The position numbers and the translations under genes are program-made. Shown here in pieces: positions 63,165-64,000 of a stretch of DNA of 64,000 nucleotides. This DNA is from Hawksworthiomyces lignivorus (lineage: Eukaryota; Ascomycota; Sordariomycetes; Ophiostomatales; Ophiostomataceae), in contig NTMA01000038.1 of assembly GCA_002917075.1 (NCBI GenBank), positions 186,001 through 250,000 on the forward strand. The letters are read 5' to 3'. A model generated the notes under the pieces. The model did no database searches, was not told the origin of the DNA, and was given only the letters and a program-made list of their open reading frames with translations. How positions within the stretch are numbered: the first letter of the stretch is position 1; every line of letters begins with the position of its first letter.

Positions 63165-64000
63165 ATGAGGGAATGCGAGGAAGCTAGGACACTGCAAAAG
63201 AACGATGTGGGGATTACAGGAATGCTGGCGCTCACTGTAGGTGTAGGAATAGATCTGCAGCAACGGTAGCTTTAGTGGAACTGCAACGAGAAGCAATGGA
63301 ATATGTTGAACCATAAATAAGAAAAAAAGACGGGCAAAAGATGTACTAAGAACAGAGGGCATGTCTGTCAAATATGTCAAAAGCAAGTCTTTGATTCGAC
63401 GGAGGAAGTGCAAGAAGTTCGTATAGCATTGGTTTCTTTTTCCTTTCTTTTCTTTTTTTTGTTGTCTACCCCTCCTACGCCTTTCTTGCTTACCAGACAA
63501 CGGCGTCTGAGAAGATTGCTTTTTAGATCTGAAACAGCCGTTGGCTGATATGTTCTTTGCTGTTAATCTTCGAGTTTCCTTTTCTTTTCGTTTCGCTCAT
63601 TTTTCTTTCTTGTTAGCTAATTATAAATTTACCTTTGGGGTGACAGCAAATATGATGGTGGGCAGCTAAGCTTTAAAGATGTCCAAAGTAGTGGTAAAGA
63701 AATGGGAAGAGAAAAAAGGCGAGAAAGAAAGAACATGAGACTGCAAGGAGTCGGCATTCTCATTGAATACCAAAAAGTGATAGAATGACGGATTATGACA
63801 ACTCAGCATATCGCCGCAGACAGCATGGGAATACGATCGGTATTATACATGCGGTTCCGAGTCTAGAAGTAAGTCTAGAGCATAAAGAGGAACTCATAGC
63901 AGGCATCTCTGCCAGAAGCGAGAAAATAAAAATCCTACATCAACACCATAAATAGTCGGATTCTATTGTACTTTTCGTTCGAGGCAGGCTTGAATTTTGT

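Larger units (their letters stand above)
61543..64000. other. Gene-free right end of the window
   Basis: It probably holds the promoter of the minus-strand gene at 61542 and further non-coding sequence. A 25-nt poly-A run lies at 62690-62714. One short ATG frame (62955-63164, 69 codons) is listed separately. Nothing else was seen. Confidence 0.5.

Noticed and set aside
1..64000. tRNA genes, CRISPR arrays, LTR or TIR transposons, and a secondary-metabolite cluster.
   Set aside because: No B-box with a matching cloverleaf, no spaced repeats, and no paired terminal repeats or transposase motifs were seen. The single CoA ligase has no synthase, transporter or regulator beside it that would indicate a cluster.

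Overview
The window is nuclear DNA from a filamentous ascomycete. Genes are on both strands and are interrupted by short (about 50-130 nt) GT-AG introns with CTAAC/CTRAY-like branch sites. The products are typically eukaryotic: casein kinase I, an OST subunit, ISY1, EFR3, a BEACH protein, ATP12 and a complex I subunit. A vacuolar subtilisin of the PepC/Alp2 type, a Pal1-family protein and a casein kinase I with the short MTTM leader point to Pezizomycotina, most likely Eurotiomycetes (Eurotiales-like). That placement is an inference. No mobile element, CRISPR array, rRNA or convincing tRNA was seen.

Layout: (1) 1-1250, 3'-truncated casein kinase I on the minus strand. (2) 1251-9476, about 8 kb with no supportable gene. 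(3) 9477-18.3 kb: a Pal1 protein (+), a divergent RecA/Rad51-paralog-like protein (+), an adenylate-forming CoA ligase with a peroxisomal tail (-) and a weak small ORF (-). (4) 18.6-24.6 kb, minus strand: the G+C-rich ATP12 gene and EFR3. (5) 27.5-33 kb, minus strand: a 926-residue protein of unknown function and the vacuolar subtilisin. (6) 35.4-39.9 kb: a stand-alone N-acetyl-gamma-glutamyl-phosphate reductase (arginine), a newly assembled small membrane protein on the opposite strand, and saccharopine reductase (lysine) in 13 exons. (7) 41.3-56.5 kb: a 2826-residue BEACH protein (+), a complex I 9.5 kDa subunit (-) that diverges from the OST48/WBP1 gene (+), and the splicing factor ISY1 (+), whose first intron appears to be GC-AG. 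(8) 56.5-64 kb, mostly AT-rich and gene-free, except for a three-exon Ser-rich protein of unknown function on the minus strand (60143-61542).

Most genes are unrelated housekeeping functions. The one visible functional grouping is the arginine and lysine biosynthesis pair at 35-40 kb. The exon models below were assembled by hand from splice signals. For every multi-exon model given, the exon lengths sum to a multiple of three and the reading frame continues across each junction; the casein kinase model stays in frame as far as the window edge.
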